Assembly (NCBI GenBank): GCA_035637455.1
Contig: DASPXE010000007.1
Location: forward strand, 51,150-115,149
Direction of reading: 5' to 3'
Source of the DNA: 20CM-4-69-16 sp035637455
Lineage (GTDB): Bacteria; Gemmatimonadota; Gemmatimonadetes; Gemmatimonadales; GWC2-71-9
Length of the DNA stretch: 64,000 nucleotides
Shown here: positions 11,373-20,099 of the stretch, one piece after another
How the letters are laid out: each line of letters starts with the position of its first letter
Position numbering within the stretch: position 1 is the stretch's first letter
Position numbers and translations under genes: made by a program
Notes under the pieces: model-generated
What the model was told of the DNA's origin: nothing
Database searches by the model: none
What the model saw: the letters and a program-made list of their open reading frames with translations, nothing else

Positions 11373-12509
11373 TTGCGAACAATAGTCAAATGGCGGCCAA
11401 GACCGGCGCCGGCGCTGCTCGCTCTCTCGGCGCTCGGCGCCGCGGGCGTCTCGCTGCCGGCAGCGACCTTCGCCCAGGACGACGCCTGGCGCCCCCGAAC
11501 CGTCCCGCTGTTCGGGGCGAGCTACTCGCCTGATGTCGGCCTGCTGCTCGGCGCCGGGCTGCTCCACACGCGCTACGGGTTCCGCGCGCTGCCTCCCAGC
11601 ACCCGGCTGGTCGTGAGTACCGAGTACGCGACCAGCGCGCGCACCTACCGCACGGCCGTCGAGGGCGCGTTTCGGCAGCCGCTCGCTCCGTCGATCCTCA
11701 TCATCGAGCTGCACGCGTCAGGGCTCGAGATCATTCGGTTCTACGGCTTCGGCAACGCGAGCGACGCGTCGCAGCCCGACAGCGTCTACCGGGTGCGGCA
11801 GACGCAGCTGTTGTTCGCGCCCGCGGTGGCGGTGCCGCTCGCGCCGCGGCTCCGCCTCGTGATAGGGCCGCTGGTGAAGTACGCCCGTACCCACCCTGAT
11901 TCGGGCACCCTACTCAGCAGCACGGGCCCGTACTACGGTGCCGGGGACTTCGGGCAGCTCGGGGGGCGCGTCGTGCTGGAGCTCGACACGCGCGACGCGC
12001 CGGCCGCCCCCGCCCGCGGCACACACCTCCGCCTCGAGGGCCGCGGATACGCCGCCGCGTGGGACGTGGCCGAATCGTTCGGCAGCGTGTCGGCCGACGC
12101 ATCGACCTACGTGTCGGCGGGTGACCCGCCGGCGGCGACTCTCGCGCTCCGCGTAGGGGGCGCGCACGTGAGCGGCAGCGTGCCGTTCGACGAGGCGGTC
12201 TACGTCGGCGGGGGAACGACCGTCCGCGGCTACGCGGAGCAACGGTTTGCCGGGACGTCCGGTGCATACGCGAACGCCGAGCTGCGGCTCGTGGTCGGCC
12301 GCCTTCCGGCCGGAGACGTCGGCGTGTTCGGACTCGCCGACGCCGGTCGCGTTTGGGTCGCAGGCGAATCGTCCGACCGCTGGCACGCCGCGGCCGGCGG
12401 CGGCCTCTGGTTCGCCTGGCGGCGCAGCCGCGCCAATACCGTGTCCTTGGCGGTAGCGAAAAGCCCGGAGCGCTCCGCGCTCTACCTCCGCGCCGGCTTC
12501 ATGTTCTAA
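11373..12509 (+). CDS. Outer-membrane beta-barrel protein, BamA/TamA (D15 surface antigen) type
   Basis: About 378 residues from a TTG start at 11373, the only start giving a signal peptide in this frame (ALLALSALGAAGVSLPAATFAQ). No POTRA domains are visible. The rest reads as alternating beta strands, with GGGTTVRGYAEQRF near the C-terminus resembling the VRGY motif of D15/Omp85 barrels, and a C-terminal aromatic (GFMF). It probably sits in the outer membrane; its role is unknown. The start is uncertain. Confidence 0.7.
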   Translation: MRTIVKWRPRPAPALLALSALGAAGVSLPAATFAQDDAWRPRTVPLFGASYSPDVGLLLGAGLLHTRYGFRALPPSTRLVVSTEYATSARTYRTAVEGAFRQPLAPSILIIELHASGLEIIRFYGFGNASDASQPDSVYRVRQTQLLFAPAVAVPLAPRLRLVIGPLVKYARTHPDSGTLLSSTGPYYGAGDFGQLGGRVVLELDTRDAPAAPARGTHLRLEGRGYAAAWDVAESFGSVSADASTYVSAGDPPAATLALRVGGAHVSGSVPFDEAVYVGGGTTVRGYAEQRFAGTSGAYANAELRLVVGRLPAGDVGVFGLADAGRVWVAGESSDRWHAAAGGGLWFAWRRSRANTVSLAVAKSPERSALYLRAGFMF

Positions 12510-12687
12510 CCCGTGGCTGCGGCGCCCGTTAGCCGGTGTCGCGGTGACGCAGCAGCCTGCGCCAGCTGGCGGCCGCGTTACGCGGGCGCGCGCAGGGGCG
12601 TCTTTACCACGACAACGCTCCGGTCTCCCGGGGCGTCGCGCAGCACTCCTTCACCACGGCATATAGCTCAGGCGGTAGAGTCGGACC

Positions 12688-13812
12688 TTGTCTTCCCGCG
12701 CAGGGCGGCTGAAGCATCGGTGGACCCGGGAGCGCCCTGCCTCGCAGGCTCTGACGCTGGCCGTAGGGCCGCGGCACCCACCGGCGGCCGGCAGCGACGT
12801 GACCGTGATCGTGCCCGCGTACAACGAGGCGGCGAGCGTCGCCGACACGATCCGAAGCCTCCAGGCCCAGACGGCGCCGCCGTGCGCGATCATCGTCGTG
12901 GACGACGGCTCGACCGACGGCACCGGGGACGTGGCTCGCGCGTTAGGGGTCATGGTCGTGCGCCCGCCCACGAACACGGGGTCCAAGGCGGGCGCACAAA
13001 GCTTCGGGCTCCGCTACGTCCGCACGCCGCTCACCGTCGCGATCGACGCCGACACGGTCCTCGCCCCGGACGCGCTGGAGCGTCTGCTCGCCGCGTTCCG
13101 CGGTTCGGCCGTCGCGGCGGCGTGCGGATTCGTGCTGCCGCAGCGGGTGCGCAGCCTGTGGGAGCGGGGGCGCTACATCGAATACCTGTTCGCGTTCACC
13201 TACTACAAGCAGCTGCAGGACTATTACGGAAAGCCGCTCATCTCCTCGGGCTGCTTCTCGATGTACCGGACGGAGATCCTCGGGGCCCAGGGGGGTTGGT
13301 CCAACCGCACCCTCGCTGAAGACGTAGACCTGACCTGGAGCCTGTACCAGGCGGGCCATGAGGTGCGTTTTGTGCCCGAGGCGGTGTGCTACCCGATCGA
13401 GCCCCGCACCTTCACGCTGATGGGGAAGCAGTTGCGGCGCTGGTCGCACGGCTTCGTCCAAAACGTCAAGCTGCATTGGCGCGGCCTCCTCACGGTGCCC
13501 TATCTCCGCTCGGCGGTGGCGGTAGCGTTTTGGGATGCGTCGCTCGCCGCGGCTGTGTACCTGGTGGTGCTGCCGATTCTCGCGATCGTGCTCGCGAGCC
13601 CCTGGGTGCTGATCGGCTACGTGATCGACGCCCCCGCCGTGCTCGTTCCGGTGCTCGCCGGCGCGGTGCGGCGGCGGGAGGTCCGCCGGGCGTTGGCGAG
13701 CGTCCCCGCGTTCTTCGTGCTGCGCACCGTCAACGCGATCTTCTTCCTGCGTGCGGTCTGCGCCGAGCTGCTGCTCGGTCGCTCGCTGCGCGTGTACGAG
13801 AAGGGGCACTGA
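12688..13812 (+). CDS. Membrane glycosyltransferase family 2 (PgaC/NodC/BcsA-like synthase)
   Basis: 374 residues from TTG 12688; an in-frame GTG at 12799 would begin just at the GT-A fold. VTVIVPAYNEAASV and VVDDGSTDGT mark the nucleotide-sugar site, AIDADTVL the DxD motif, LAEDVDLTW the catalytic ED, and QLRRWSHG the QxxRW motif of processive synthases. Three C-terminal transmembrane helices follow. It probably polymerises an exopolysaccharide and threads it across the inner membrane. The next gene begins 2 nt after its stop and supplies the periplasmic and outer-membrane parts. Confidence 0.88.
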   Translation: MSSRAGRLKHRWTRERPASQALTLAVGPRHPPAAGSDVTVIVPAYNEAASVADTIRSLQAQTAPPCAIIVVDDGSTDGTGDVARALGVMVVRPPTNTGSKAGAQSFGLRYVRTPLTVAIDADTVLAPDALERLLAAFRGSAVAAACGFVLPQRVRSLWERGRYIEYLFAFTYYKQLQDYYGKPLISSGCFSMYRTEILGAQGGWSNRTLAEDVDLTWSLYQAGHEVRFVPEAVCYPIEPRTFTLMGKQLRRWSHGFVQNVKLHWRGLLTVPYLRSAVAVAFWDASLAAAVYLVVLPILAIVLASPWVLIGYVIDAPAVLVPVLAGAVRRREVRRALASVPAFFVLRTVNAIFFLRAVCAELLLGRSLRVYEKGH

Positions 13813-13814
13813 CG

Positions 13815-15662
13815 ATGACGGCCGGGCTGCCGGGAACCGGGATCGGCGGGCTGTTCTACCTGGTGAGCGCGCTCGCGATGCCGCTGCGGGAGGCGTATCG
13901 GCGGGCGCGGGGCGCCGCGGCATCGGGGACGTGGCGCCTGGTTGCCGGGCAGACGGCGATCGCGGGCGGCATCCTCGGGGGCGTATGGGCGACAGGCTGG
14001 CTCCTCGGCGTCGCGCTGCGCACCGCCCACGCCGTCGTGGCGCTGCCTCCGGGGGCGCATCCGGGCAACGTGCTGCGCACGGTGACGTTGGCCCTCAGCC
14101 TCGGGACACTGGCCGCGGTGCTGCTGGGCGTCGAGCTGTTGCGGCTGTGGGTGCACGGCCCGGCGGTCCGGGGTGCCGCGATCGAGCCACACGAGGAGCG
14201 GCAGATCGTCGCGGCGGGGGCGGGGGGGGCCCGCCTGGGTCGGGTCCTGGCGCTCGTGCTCACAGCCACGGCGGTGCCGACGCGCGCCGCGGTCGCGCAG
14301 AGCGGCAGCCCGGTTGCGGCCCACCTCGCTCGCGCGGACTCGGCGTTCGCGGAAGGCGACGCGGCCGCCGCCGCGCAGGAATACGCGGTCGTGCTCGCTG
14401 CCGACCCTGAGAATTCCCACGCCACGTATCGTCTCGCTCAGCTGCGGCGACATGATCCCGCGGTGGCCCTACGGCTGCTGCGGCGCTACGTCGCGCTCGA
14501 GCCGTCGGACCCGTGGGGGTACATGGCGGTGGCGGACGTGCTGGCCCGCACGAGGCGCTACGAGGAGGCGCTGCGTTGGTACGACGACGCGTTGCGCCTC
14601 GCGCCCGGCGAGCGGGACGGCGTCGTCGGGCGCGCGCGCATCCTGGTGCGGGCGCGCCGCACGGGCGCCGCGACCGCAGCCTACGAGCGGTGGCTCGCCG
14701 CCCATCCCAGGGATGCGGAGGCGGTGCGCGAGCTCGCCGCCGCGCGGGTGGCGGCGGCGCCAGCCGTCACGCCGCTCGTGGGCGGCAGCCACGATTCTGA
14801 CGGGAACACCACGCTGCGGCTGGGCGGCACCGCGGAGCTGGCGGCGCCCGGGCCGACCCGGGTAGCAGTGGCGGCGAGCCGTGAGCGGGTGTGGGACGGG
14901 GTCACGGCGGCCGGCCTCGAGGAGCTGACGCTGCGCGCCGCCGCCCGGCCCCGGGGTGCGCTGCAGATCGATGCTGCGGCGGGAGCGGCGCGACTCGATG
15001 CCGGCGAGGGCACTGGCGCAACCGTCATCCCCACCGGCCAGCTCCGCGCCCGCTGGCGAGCTCCGCTGGCCGGCCCGGCCGTGGACCTCCGCGCGGCGCG
15101 GAGCGTGCTCGACGCGAGTCCGCTCCTCGTGGCCAACCGAGTGGCGCGAACGGAGCTCGGTGCGACGGTCGAGCTGCCGGTGGTCGGCTCATTCAGGCTG
15201 CGCGGGATCGGCCGCGCCGCGACGCTCAGCGATTCCACCGAAGTGAATCACCGGACCACCATCGCCGGCGTGGCGGCGTTTGCCGCGGCGCCGAGCGTCG
15301 AGCTGTCGGGCCAGTTTCACGAGGTCCGGTACTCCCACGCCTCCACCGCCGGCTACTTCGCCCCGCGGCTCATCCAGGTGGTGGAAGCGGGGTCATATCT
15401 CGAGCTCGAGACCTCCGGATCGGTGCTGCTCGCTTTCGATATCGGGGCGGGCGTCCAACGGGTGGCCGAGCAGGGCGCGGCGCTCGGGCCGTGGCGCCGG
15501 GCGCTGCGCCTCTATTCGCTCATCGTCGTGCCGCTCGCACCGGGGCGCGACCTCAAGCTCGAGCTGGACGGCGAGGATTCTGGGGTCGCCGCCGAGGCCG
15601 CGACGACCGCGCGCTGGCGGTACATTTCCACCGGGGTGTCGTTGCGCTGGGCCTTGCCCTGA
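13815..15662 (+). CDS. Fused membrane, TPR and beta-barrel exopolysaccharide export protein
   Basis: 615 residues. Residues 1-125 hold two transmembrane helices (about 47-72 and 85-110). A third hydrophobic segment, LALVLTATAVPTRAAVAQ (about 150-168), looks like a signal peptide. TPR-like repeats follow (about 170-310; EYAVVLAADPENSHATYRLA, WYDDALRLAPGERD), then roughly 300 residues of beta-barrel ending in VSLRWALP. The TPR plus barrel resembles PgaA and the first part recalls PgaD. It is almost certainly co-transcribed with the synthase gene. An internal cleavage separating the two halves is possible. Confidence 0.75.
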   Translation: MTAGLPGTGIGGLFYLVSALAMPLREAYRRARGAAASGTWRLVAGQTAIAGGILGGVWATGWLLGVALRTAHAVVALPPGAHPGNVLRTVTLALSLGTLAAVLLGVELLRLWVHGPAVRGAAIEPHEERQIVAAGAGGARLGRVLALVLTATAVPTRAAVAQSGSPVAAHLARADSAFAEGDAAAAAQEYAVVLAADPENSHATYRLAQLRRHDPAVALRLLRRYVALEPSDPWGYMAVADVLARTRRYEEALRWYDDALRLAPGERDGVVGRARILVRARRTGAATAAYERWLAAHPRDAEAVRELAAARVAAAPAVTPLVGGSHDSDGNTTLRLGGTAELAAPGPTRVAVAASRERVWDGVTAAGLEELTLRAAARPRGALQIDAAAGAARLDAGEGTGATVIPTGQLRARWRAPLAGPAVDLRAARSVLDASPLLVANRVARTELGATVELPVVGSFRLRGIGRAATLSDSTEVNHRTTIAGVAAFAAAPSVELSGQFHEVRYSHASTAGYFAPRLIQVVEAGSYLELETSGSVLLAFDIGAGVQRVAEQGAALGPWRRALRLYSLIVVPLAPGRDLKLELDGEDSGVAAEAATTARWRYISTGVSLRWALP

Positions 15663-15728
15663 AGGCGATTACCGAACACGCTTCAGCGTCGCGCCTCGCC
15701 GAGCTACCTTCGATTCTAAGTCCACCCC

Positions 15729-16796
15729 ATGACTCTGGTCCTGCGCGAACAGCTACCCCTCGCACCTTTCACCACCCTCGGGTTGGGCGGGCCGGCGCGT
15801 TATTTCTACGAATGCACGACCGAAGCCGAGCTGGGTGAGGCGCTCACCTGGGCGCGCGAGCGGCGGCTGCGGGTGCAAATCATGGGCGGGGGCTCGAACC
15901 TCGTCGTAGCGGACGCGGGCTTTCCGGGCCTCGTGCTCAAGCTGGCCATCGGCGGCGTTGCCCCGCGCGAGACGACGCAAGGCGTCGAGGTGACCGCGGC
16001 AGCCGGCGTCGAGTGGGACGCGCTCGTGCGTCAGGCGGTCGAGCAGGGATGGACGGGGATTGAATGCCTCTCAGGAATCCCCGGGACCGTGGGCGCCACC
16101 CCGATCCAGAACGTCGGCGCCTACGGGCAGGAAATCGCGGACACGCTCGTGTCGGTGCGGTGTCTCGAGCGCGACGGCCTTACACAAGTCGTGTTCCCGC
16201 GCGATCAGTGCGAATTTGTGTATCGCAGCAGCCGCTTCAAGAGCCGCGACCACGATCGCTACATCGTTCTCGACATTACGCTGCGCCTGCGCCGCGATAC
16301 GCTGCCGCAGCTGCGATACGCAGAGCTCGCGCAGGCGGTCCGGCAGCACGGCGAGCTGGACCGCCTGGCGCCTGCCGACGCGGTGAGCGTCGTGCGCACT
16401 ACGGTTCTCGAGCTGCGGCGCCGCAAATCCATGGTGCTCGACCCCACCGATCCGAACGGTCGGTCGGTCGGCTCCTTCTTCGTGAATCCCGTGCTCTCGG
16501 CCGACGCGTTCGACCACCTCGTCCGTCGGTGGCGCGCTGCGGGCGAGGGCGACGGTATCCCGACGTTCCCCGCCGACGGACGGGTGAAGGTGCCCGCGGC
16601 GTGGCTGATCGAGCACGCGGGCTTCGGCAAGGGGTACCGCCGCGGAGGGGTGGGGATCTCGACGCGCCACGCGCTCGCCCTTGTGAATCACGGGGGCACC
16701 GCCGCCGAGTTGCTGGCGCTCGCCCAGGCCATCGAGCGGGCAGTGTACGAGCGCTTCGGTGTCCGGCTGGAGCGCGAGCCCGTGGTGGTCGAGTAA
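15729..16796 (+). CDS. murB: UDP-N-acetylenolpyruvoylglucosamine reductase
   Basis: 355 residues, the length of the E. coli-type (type I) enzyme. FAD-binding signatures are QIMGGGSNLVVAD and GIPGTVGATPIQNVGAYGQE; YRSSRFK and the catalytic Ser region GRSVGSFFVNP follow. It reduces UDP-GlcNAc-enolpyruvate with NADPH in peptidoglycan precursor synthesis. It stands alone here rather than in a mur/fts cluster and is followed at once by a strong terminator. Confidence 0.95.
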   Translation: MTLVLREQLPLAPFTTLGLGGPARYFYECTTEAELGEALTWARERRLRVQIMGGGSNLVVADAGFPGLVLKLAIGGVAPRETTQGVEVTAAAGVEWDALVRQAVEQGWTGIECLSGIPGTVGATPIQNVGAYGQEIADTLVSVRCLERDGLTQVVFPRDQCEFVYRSSRFKSRDHDRYIVLDITLRLRRDTLPQLRYAELAQAVRQHGELDRLAPADAVSVVRTTVLELRRRKSMVLDPTDPNGRSVGSFFVNPVLSADAFDHLVRRWRAAGEGDGIPTFPADGRVKVPAAWLIEHAGFGKGYRRGGVGISTRHALALVNHGGTAAELLALAQAIERAVYERFGVRLEREPVVVE

Positions 16797-16802
16797 CTAA
16801 CC

Positions 16803-16842
16803 AAAAAGCGGGCTCCTCCGTCAGGGAGCCCGCTTTTCTTTT
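16803..16842 (+). terminator. Intrinsic terminator after murB
   Basis: A perfect 13-bp stem (AAAAGCGGGCTCC at 16804-16816 with 16825-16837) has an 8-nt loop and a TTTTCTTTT tail, starting 8 nt after the murB stop. The A-rich left arm lets it also work on the minus strand, for transcripts that end at 16913. Confidence 0.95.
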
Positions 16843-16912
16843 GGCTGCGGCTGCGCACCACCTCCTTCGGTGAGAGGTTTGCGCTCCCCCTCTGGTGGGA
16901 GCACGCTCGTAC

Positions 16913-17338
16913 TCAAGGGGGTCGTGGTCTCGGTCCGCCCTCCCACGGCGGACCGCCGCCGAACCGAGGTGGGCGTTCGAGCCGCCGCTCCAGCTCCGCG
17001 TACTGCGTCCGCTGCGTCGGCGTGAGCTGGGCATTGATCTCGGCGCTCATCGCCGACCGCACCGAATCGAATCGCGGGTGAACCTCGCGCCAGATCTTCT
17101 CCACATCGGCGCGGTGTCGCTCCAGAATCGCCCGCACCGAGTCGCGCTGCGTCGCCGTCAGCTCCAACCGCTCGCTCAGAAAGCCAATCATCCCGTCGGG
17201 CCCCGGCGCCCCCCCCCGGAACGCCCCGCCCCGCGGGCCGCCGTGCACCCGCGTCCCGATCGCCCACCCGAACAGCCCGCCGGCCGCGAACGACGCGAGC
17301 AGAGCTGCGACCGCCCAGAAACGAGATTGCTCTAGCAT
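16913..17338 (-). CDS. Membrane-anchored Spy/CnrR-like periplasmic protein
   Basis: 141 residues from ATG 17338, preceded by GGGAGG. One transmembrane segment (about 8-28) is followed by a Gly/Pro-rich linker, then a helical region with ELTATQRDSVRAILERHRAD and LTPTQRTQYAELERRL, the LTxxQ repeats of the Spy/CpxP/CnrR superfamily. Such proteins act as periplasmic chaperones or metal sensors. It is third in the sigma-factor operon, so a role in signal sensing or as a regulated target is likely. The C-terminus is Pro/Gly-rich. Confidence 0.7.
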   Translation of the reverse strand: MLEQSRFWAVAALLASFAAGGLFGWAIGTRVHGGPRGGAFRGGAPGPDGMIGFLSERLELTATQRDSVRAILERHRADVEKIWREVHPRFDSVRSAMSAEINAQLTPTQRTQYAELERRLERPPRFGGGPPWEGGPRPRPP

Positions 17339-17349
17339 GCCGCCTCCCA

Positions 17350-17715
17350 TCAGTTCGCGAGCATGGACGCGAACAGCGCGCTCGGGTCGGGCGCGCGGTG
17401 CGCAGCGAGCAGCTGGACAGCCGATTCACTCCCCGTGGCGGACGTCACCCACGCCGCGTCGAACGAGGTGGCGGCGTCTCGCGCTTGGCCGGCGAGATAG
17501 CCGCCCACGAACGCCAGCACGGCCGCCGCCGCAATCGCCACCCGGCTCCAGCGCCCCAGCACCGCGCGCCACGTTCCCACCCCGGCCGATTCGGCGCGAT
17601 CGAGCACGCCAGCCACGAACGCTGCCGTGTCGTTGCGCGGACTGAGCGCCGCCCACAGCGCCGCGCCGAGCGCGGGATCTGGATGGTCTGGAGACCACAT
17701 GGGCTCTTGTCTCAC
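17350..17715 (-). CDS. Probable anti-sigma-type single-pass membrane protein
   Basis: 121 residues. The GTG start at 17715 overlaps the sigma-factor stop and follows an AAGGAGG site. A soluble N-terminal stretch of about 55 residues precedes one transmembrane helix (about 58-76, VAIAAAAVLAFVGGYLAGQ). No zinc-binding anti-sigma motif is present. The gene order sigma, membrane protein, periplasmic Spy-like protein parallels Cnr-type signalling operons, so an anti-sigma role is inferred from context only. Confidence 0.6.
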   Translation of the reverse strand: MRQEPMWSPDHPDPALGAALWAALSPRNDTAAFVAGVLDRAESAGVGTWRAVLGRWSRVAIAAAAVLAFVGGYLAGQARDAATSFDAAWVTSATGSESAVQLLAAHRAPDPSALFASMLAN

Positions 17716-18293
17716 CGGTCCTCCTTCAAGTCGTCCAACAGCGCCCGCAACCGACGCCGCGCGTGAAACACGGCCGACCGCACGGTCCCTGGGGCCATCG
17801 CCAGGATCTCTGCAATCTCGGCGTGGGAGTAGCCCTCGACATCGAACAGCACGACCGCCAGCCGGTAATGCTCCGGCAGCTCGTCCAGTGCGGCGCGGAG
17901 CCGCTGGCCCAGCGCCGCGCGCTCGGTCTCAACGTCCGGCAGCGGGCCCTTCGCGGCGACGTCGTCCTCCAGGACGCCGGCATTCCGCACCGTCCGCCGT
18001 CGCCGGCGGTCGATCGCGGCGTTGGCCGCGATCCGCAGCAACCACGGACCGAACGGCCGGCTGGGATCGTACTGGTCCAGCTTCACCAGCGCCGCCAGCA
18101 CGCCGTCCTGCGCCGCATCCTCGGCGTCGTCCACGTTCCCGAGGATCGCGCGCGTCAGGCGGCGCACCGACCCCGCGTACCACTGCACCAGCGTCCCGAG
18201 CGCCTCGCGATCCCCTGCCAGGGCGCGCGCGACGAGGGCGGGCTCGTCCACCCTTGCCTGGCCAGATCGGTCCCGGTCGGGCAGCGCGCTCAT
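17712..18293 (-). CDS. ECF-type RNA polymerase sigma factor
   Basis: 193 residues from ATG 18293. Region 2 is seen in DAEDAAQDGVLAALVKLDQYD and FGPWLLRIAANAAIDRRRR; region 4 in LDELPEHYRLAVVLFDVEGYSHAEIAEILAMAPGTVRSAVFHARRRL. It should direct RNA polymerase to stress or envelope promoters and is first in a three-gene overlapping operon with its presumed regulator. A 28-bp perfect palindrome lies about 50 bp upstream of the start. Confidence 0.92.
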   Translation of the reverse strand: MSALPDRDRSGQARVDEPALVARALAGDREALGTLVQWYAGSVRRLTRAILGNVDDAEDAAQDGVLAALVKLDQYDPSRPFGPWLLRIAANAAIDRRRRRTVRNAGVLEDDVAAKGPLPDVETERAALGQRLRAALDELPEHYRLAVVLFDVEGYSHAEIAEILAMAPGTVRSAVFHARRRLRALLDDLKEDR

Positions 18294-18339
18294 GCTGGTG
18301 AATACGGGGGGTCGTCGGGCGATGCTGACCCGGTGAGAT

Positions 18340-18367
18340 GTAGGGGCGCAGCATGCTGCGCCCCTAC
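18340..18367. repeat. 28-bp perfect palindrome, copy 1
   Basis: Both strands read GTAGGGGCGCAGCA followed by its exact complement, a 14-bp arm with no loop. A second copy with one central mismatch lies at 62269-62296. It is between the divergent sigma-factor and RidA genes. It looks like a dispersed REP-type element. Confidence 0.85.
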
Positions 18368-18456
18368 TCAGCGTCCCGCCGGCCGGTGCCGTAGTCTCCA
18401 CGTAGATTCCCAGCTGTCCGTTGCATTCCGAACTGAACGAAGGGAGCGAGCACGCC

Positions 18457-18996
18457 ATGCGCGGCACCGTCACGATCGCGGCGGCGGTCATCGTCCTGAG
18501 CGCCTGCATGGGGCCTCCCGGCGGCGGCCGGGGTGGGGGAGGCAGGTTCGGGCCGGGCGGGCCCGGTGACCTAGAGCCGGCGCAGCCGCGTTACATCAAC
18601 CCCGGCACGCTCGCCGCGCTGCCGGGCTTCACGCACGCGGTGCGTGTCGGCTCGACGCTGTACGTCTCGGGCGAGGTCGCGCTCGACTCGACCGGGAAGC
18701 TCGTCGGCCCCAGCGATCTGCGCGCCCAGGCCAGGCAAGCGTTCGCCAACTTGGCGTTCGTCCTGAAGATCGGAGGAGCGACCCCCGCCGACGTCGCGAA
18801 GCTCACGATCTACGTGGTGAATTACTCACCGCGCGACTTCGAGGCGATCCGGGAGGCCGGCGCGGAGTTCCTGCCCGCTCGGAATCCCCCAGCCGGAGTC
18901 ATTGTGGGCGTGCAGTCGCTGCCGCTGGAGGGGCTGCTGATCGCCGTGGACGCGACCGCCGTGATACGGGCGATGTTTCAGCCGCGGCAGCGGTGA
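18457..18996 (+). CDS. RidA/YjgF-family lipoprotein
   Basis: 179 residues from ATG 18457, preceded by AAGGGAG. The N-terminus carries a lipoprotein signal (AAAVIVLSAC, lipobox LSAC) and a Gly-rich linker, then a RidA domain (GFTHAVRVGSTLYVSGEVALDSTGKL; AVDATAVIRA at the end). Cytosolic RidA hydrolyses reactive imines using an Arg in this C-terminal region. Here the domain is exported and lipid-anchored, so the canonical role is uncertain. Confidence 0.82.
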   Translation: MRGTVTIAAAVIVLSACMGPPGGGRGGGGRFGPGGPGDLEPAQPRYINPGTLAALPGFTHAVRVGSTLYVSGEVALDSTGKLVGPSDLRAQARQAFANLAFVLKIGGATPADVAKLTIYVVNYSPRDFEAIREAGAEFLPARNPPAGVIVGVQSLPLEGLLIAVDATAVIRAMFQPRQR

Positions 18997-19004
18997 CCGC
19001 CGAC

Positions 19005-20099
19005 TCATCCCGTCCCGGTCGGCTCCCGTCTCCGCAGTCTCGTACGACGGCCCGACCGAATCGCTTGACGGGCAATTGGGTAGAGCAGCCGGGCCAGCAG
19101 CGACGGCCGGTACAGGCGGCCGAGCAACGATCTGGGATCCGCGGTGCGGTCGAGTAACCACGCGAGCCCCCGGTAGCCGCGCGCGCCGAGCCTGCCGTAT
19201 AGGAAGCGGTTGACGATGCCGGTGCGGAGCAGCCCGCCGAGGCGCTCCTCCCAGAGGCGATCGTAGCCGTCGAGCCGGCCACTCACGAGCGAACGCGCCG
19301 CGAGACTCCCCGACAACATCGCGTAGCGCATCCCGAAACCCCAGAGCGCATCCTGAAACCCGGCCGCTTCTCCGACAAAGAGAAGGTCGCCGCACCGGCC
19401 CGTTGGCGGCACGTCAAAGCCACCCGCGCCGCCAAAGCGGCGCGCGTTCTGCATGTCGAAGCCAACCTTCTCACGGAAGAACGCGACCGTGCGCTCGAGG
19501 TAGACCTGCTTGTTGTGAAACTCGTCGAACATGCATGAGGCGACGGTTCCTTGGCCTCGGACCACCAGCAGATACGCGTAACCCTTTGGGGCAAGACGAT
19601 CGGACATGGCCGCAAAGGCACCGTCGGCCGCCTGCGTCGCAAAGACGTAGCCGAGCGCGACCGCATCCGAGCCATGCGGCCCCTCCGCGACCACACCGCC
19701 CTCCGGCAGTTGCGGGCGCGCCTCCCCGAAGCGGAGCTCGATCCCTCGGGCCAGTGCCTGCGCTTTGAGGCTGGAATCGAGTGTGCCTGCGCGCGCGCCG
19801 CGGCGGACGAGATAAAAGAGCGGCCGCGGTGAGCGATAGGTGTGTACGCGACGAGGATCGAAGACCACCGCTTCGCGAATCGGCGTGTGATCGAAGGTCG
19901 GCTCGATACCCAGTCCGACAAGCTCGTCGAGCACGTCGCCGTCCGTGGTCCAGTTCTCGAGTCCCTGGAAGTCGTCGTGGAAGCGGTGTCCCACGTCCGA
20001 GCACCGCTCGTGGACAATGACCCGCCGCCCCGCCTGGTTTGCCGCTAGAGCGGCGGCGAGCCCCGATGGACCAGCCCCGAACACGTGGATTGGCTTCAG
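19005..20099 (-). CDS. FAD-dependent oxidoreductase, geranylgeranyl-reductase-like
   Basis: About 364 residues. The Rossmann FAD motif VFGAGPSGLAAALAANQAG is at the extreme N-terminus, and the second FAD motif GDLLFVGEAAGFQDALWGFG fits the geranylgeranyl reductase family (reduction of isoprenoid double bonds). The ATG at 20144 would overlap the upstream gene by 49 nt. A CTG at 20099 overlaps that gene's stop as CTGA and puts the FAD motif at the usual place, so I prefer it. The substrate (quinone side chain, carotenoid or lipid) is unknown. Confidence 0.75.
   Translation of the reverse strand: MKPIHVFGAGPSGLAAALAANQAGRRVIVHERCSDVGHRFHDDFQGLENWTTDGDVLDELVGLGIEPTFDHTPIREAVVFDPRRVHTYRSPRPLFYLVRRGARAGTLDSSLKAQALARGIELRFGEARPQLPEGGVVAEGPHGSDAVALGYVFATQAADGAFAAMSDRLAPKGYAYLLVVRGQGTVASCMFDEFHNKQVYLERTVAFFREKVGFDMQNARRFGGAGGFDVPPTGRCGDLLFVGEAAGFQDALWGFGMRYAMLSGSLAARSLVSGRLDGYDRLWEERLGGLLRTGIVNRFLYGRLGARGYRGLAWLLDRTADPRSLLGRLYRPSLLARLLYPIARQAIRSGRRTRLRRREPTGTG

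Noticed and set aside
12659..12735. tRNA-like stretch (TAGCTCAGGCGGTAGAG)
   Set aside because: The D-arm looks right, but no matching acceptor stem, anticodon arm or TTCGAAT T-arm follows, so it is not called a tRNA. It might be a decayed tRNA fragment.
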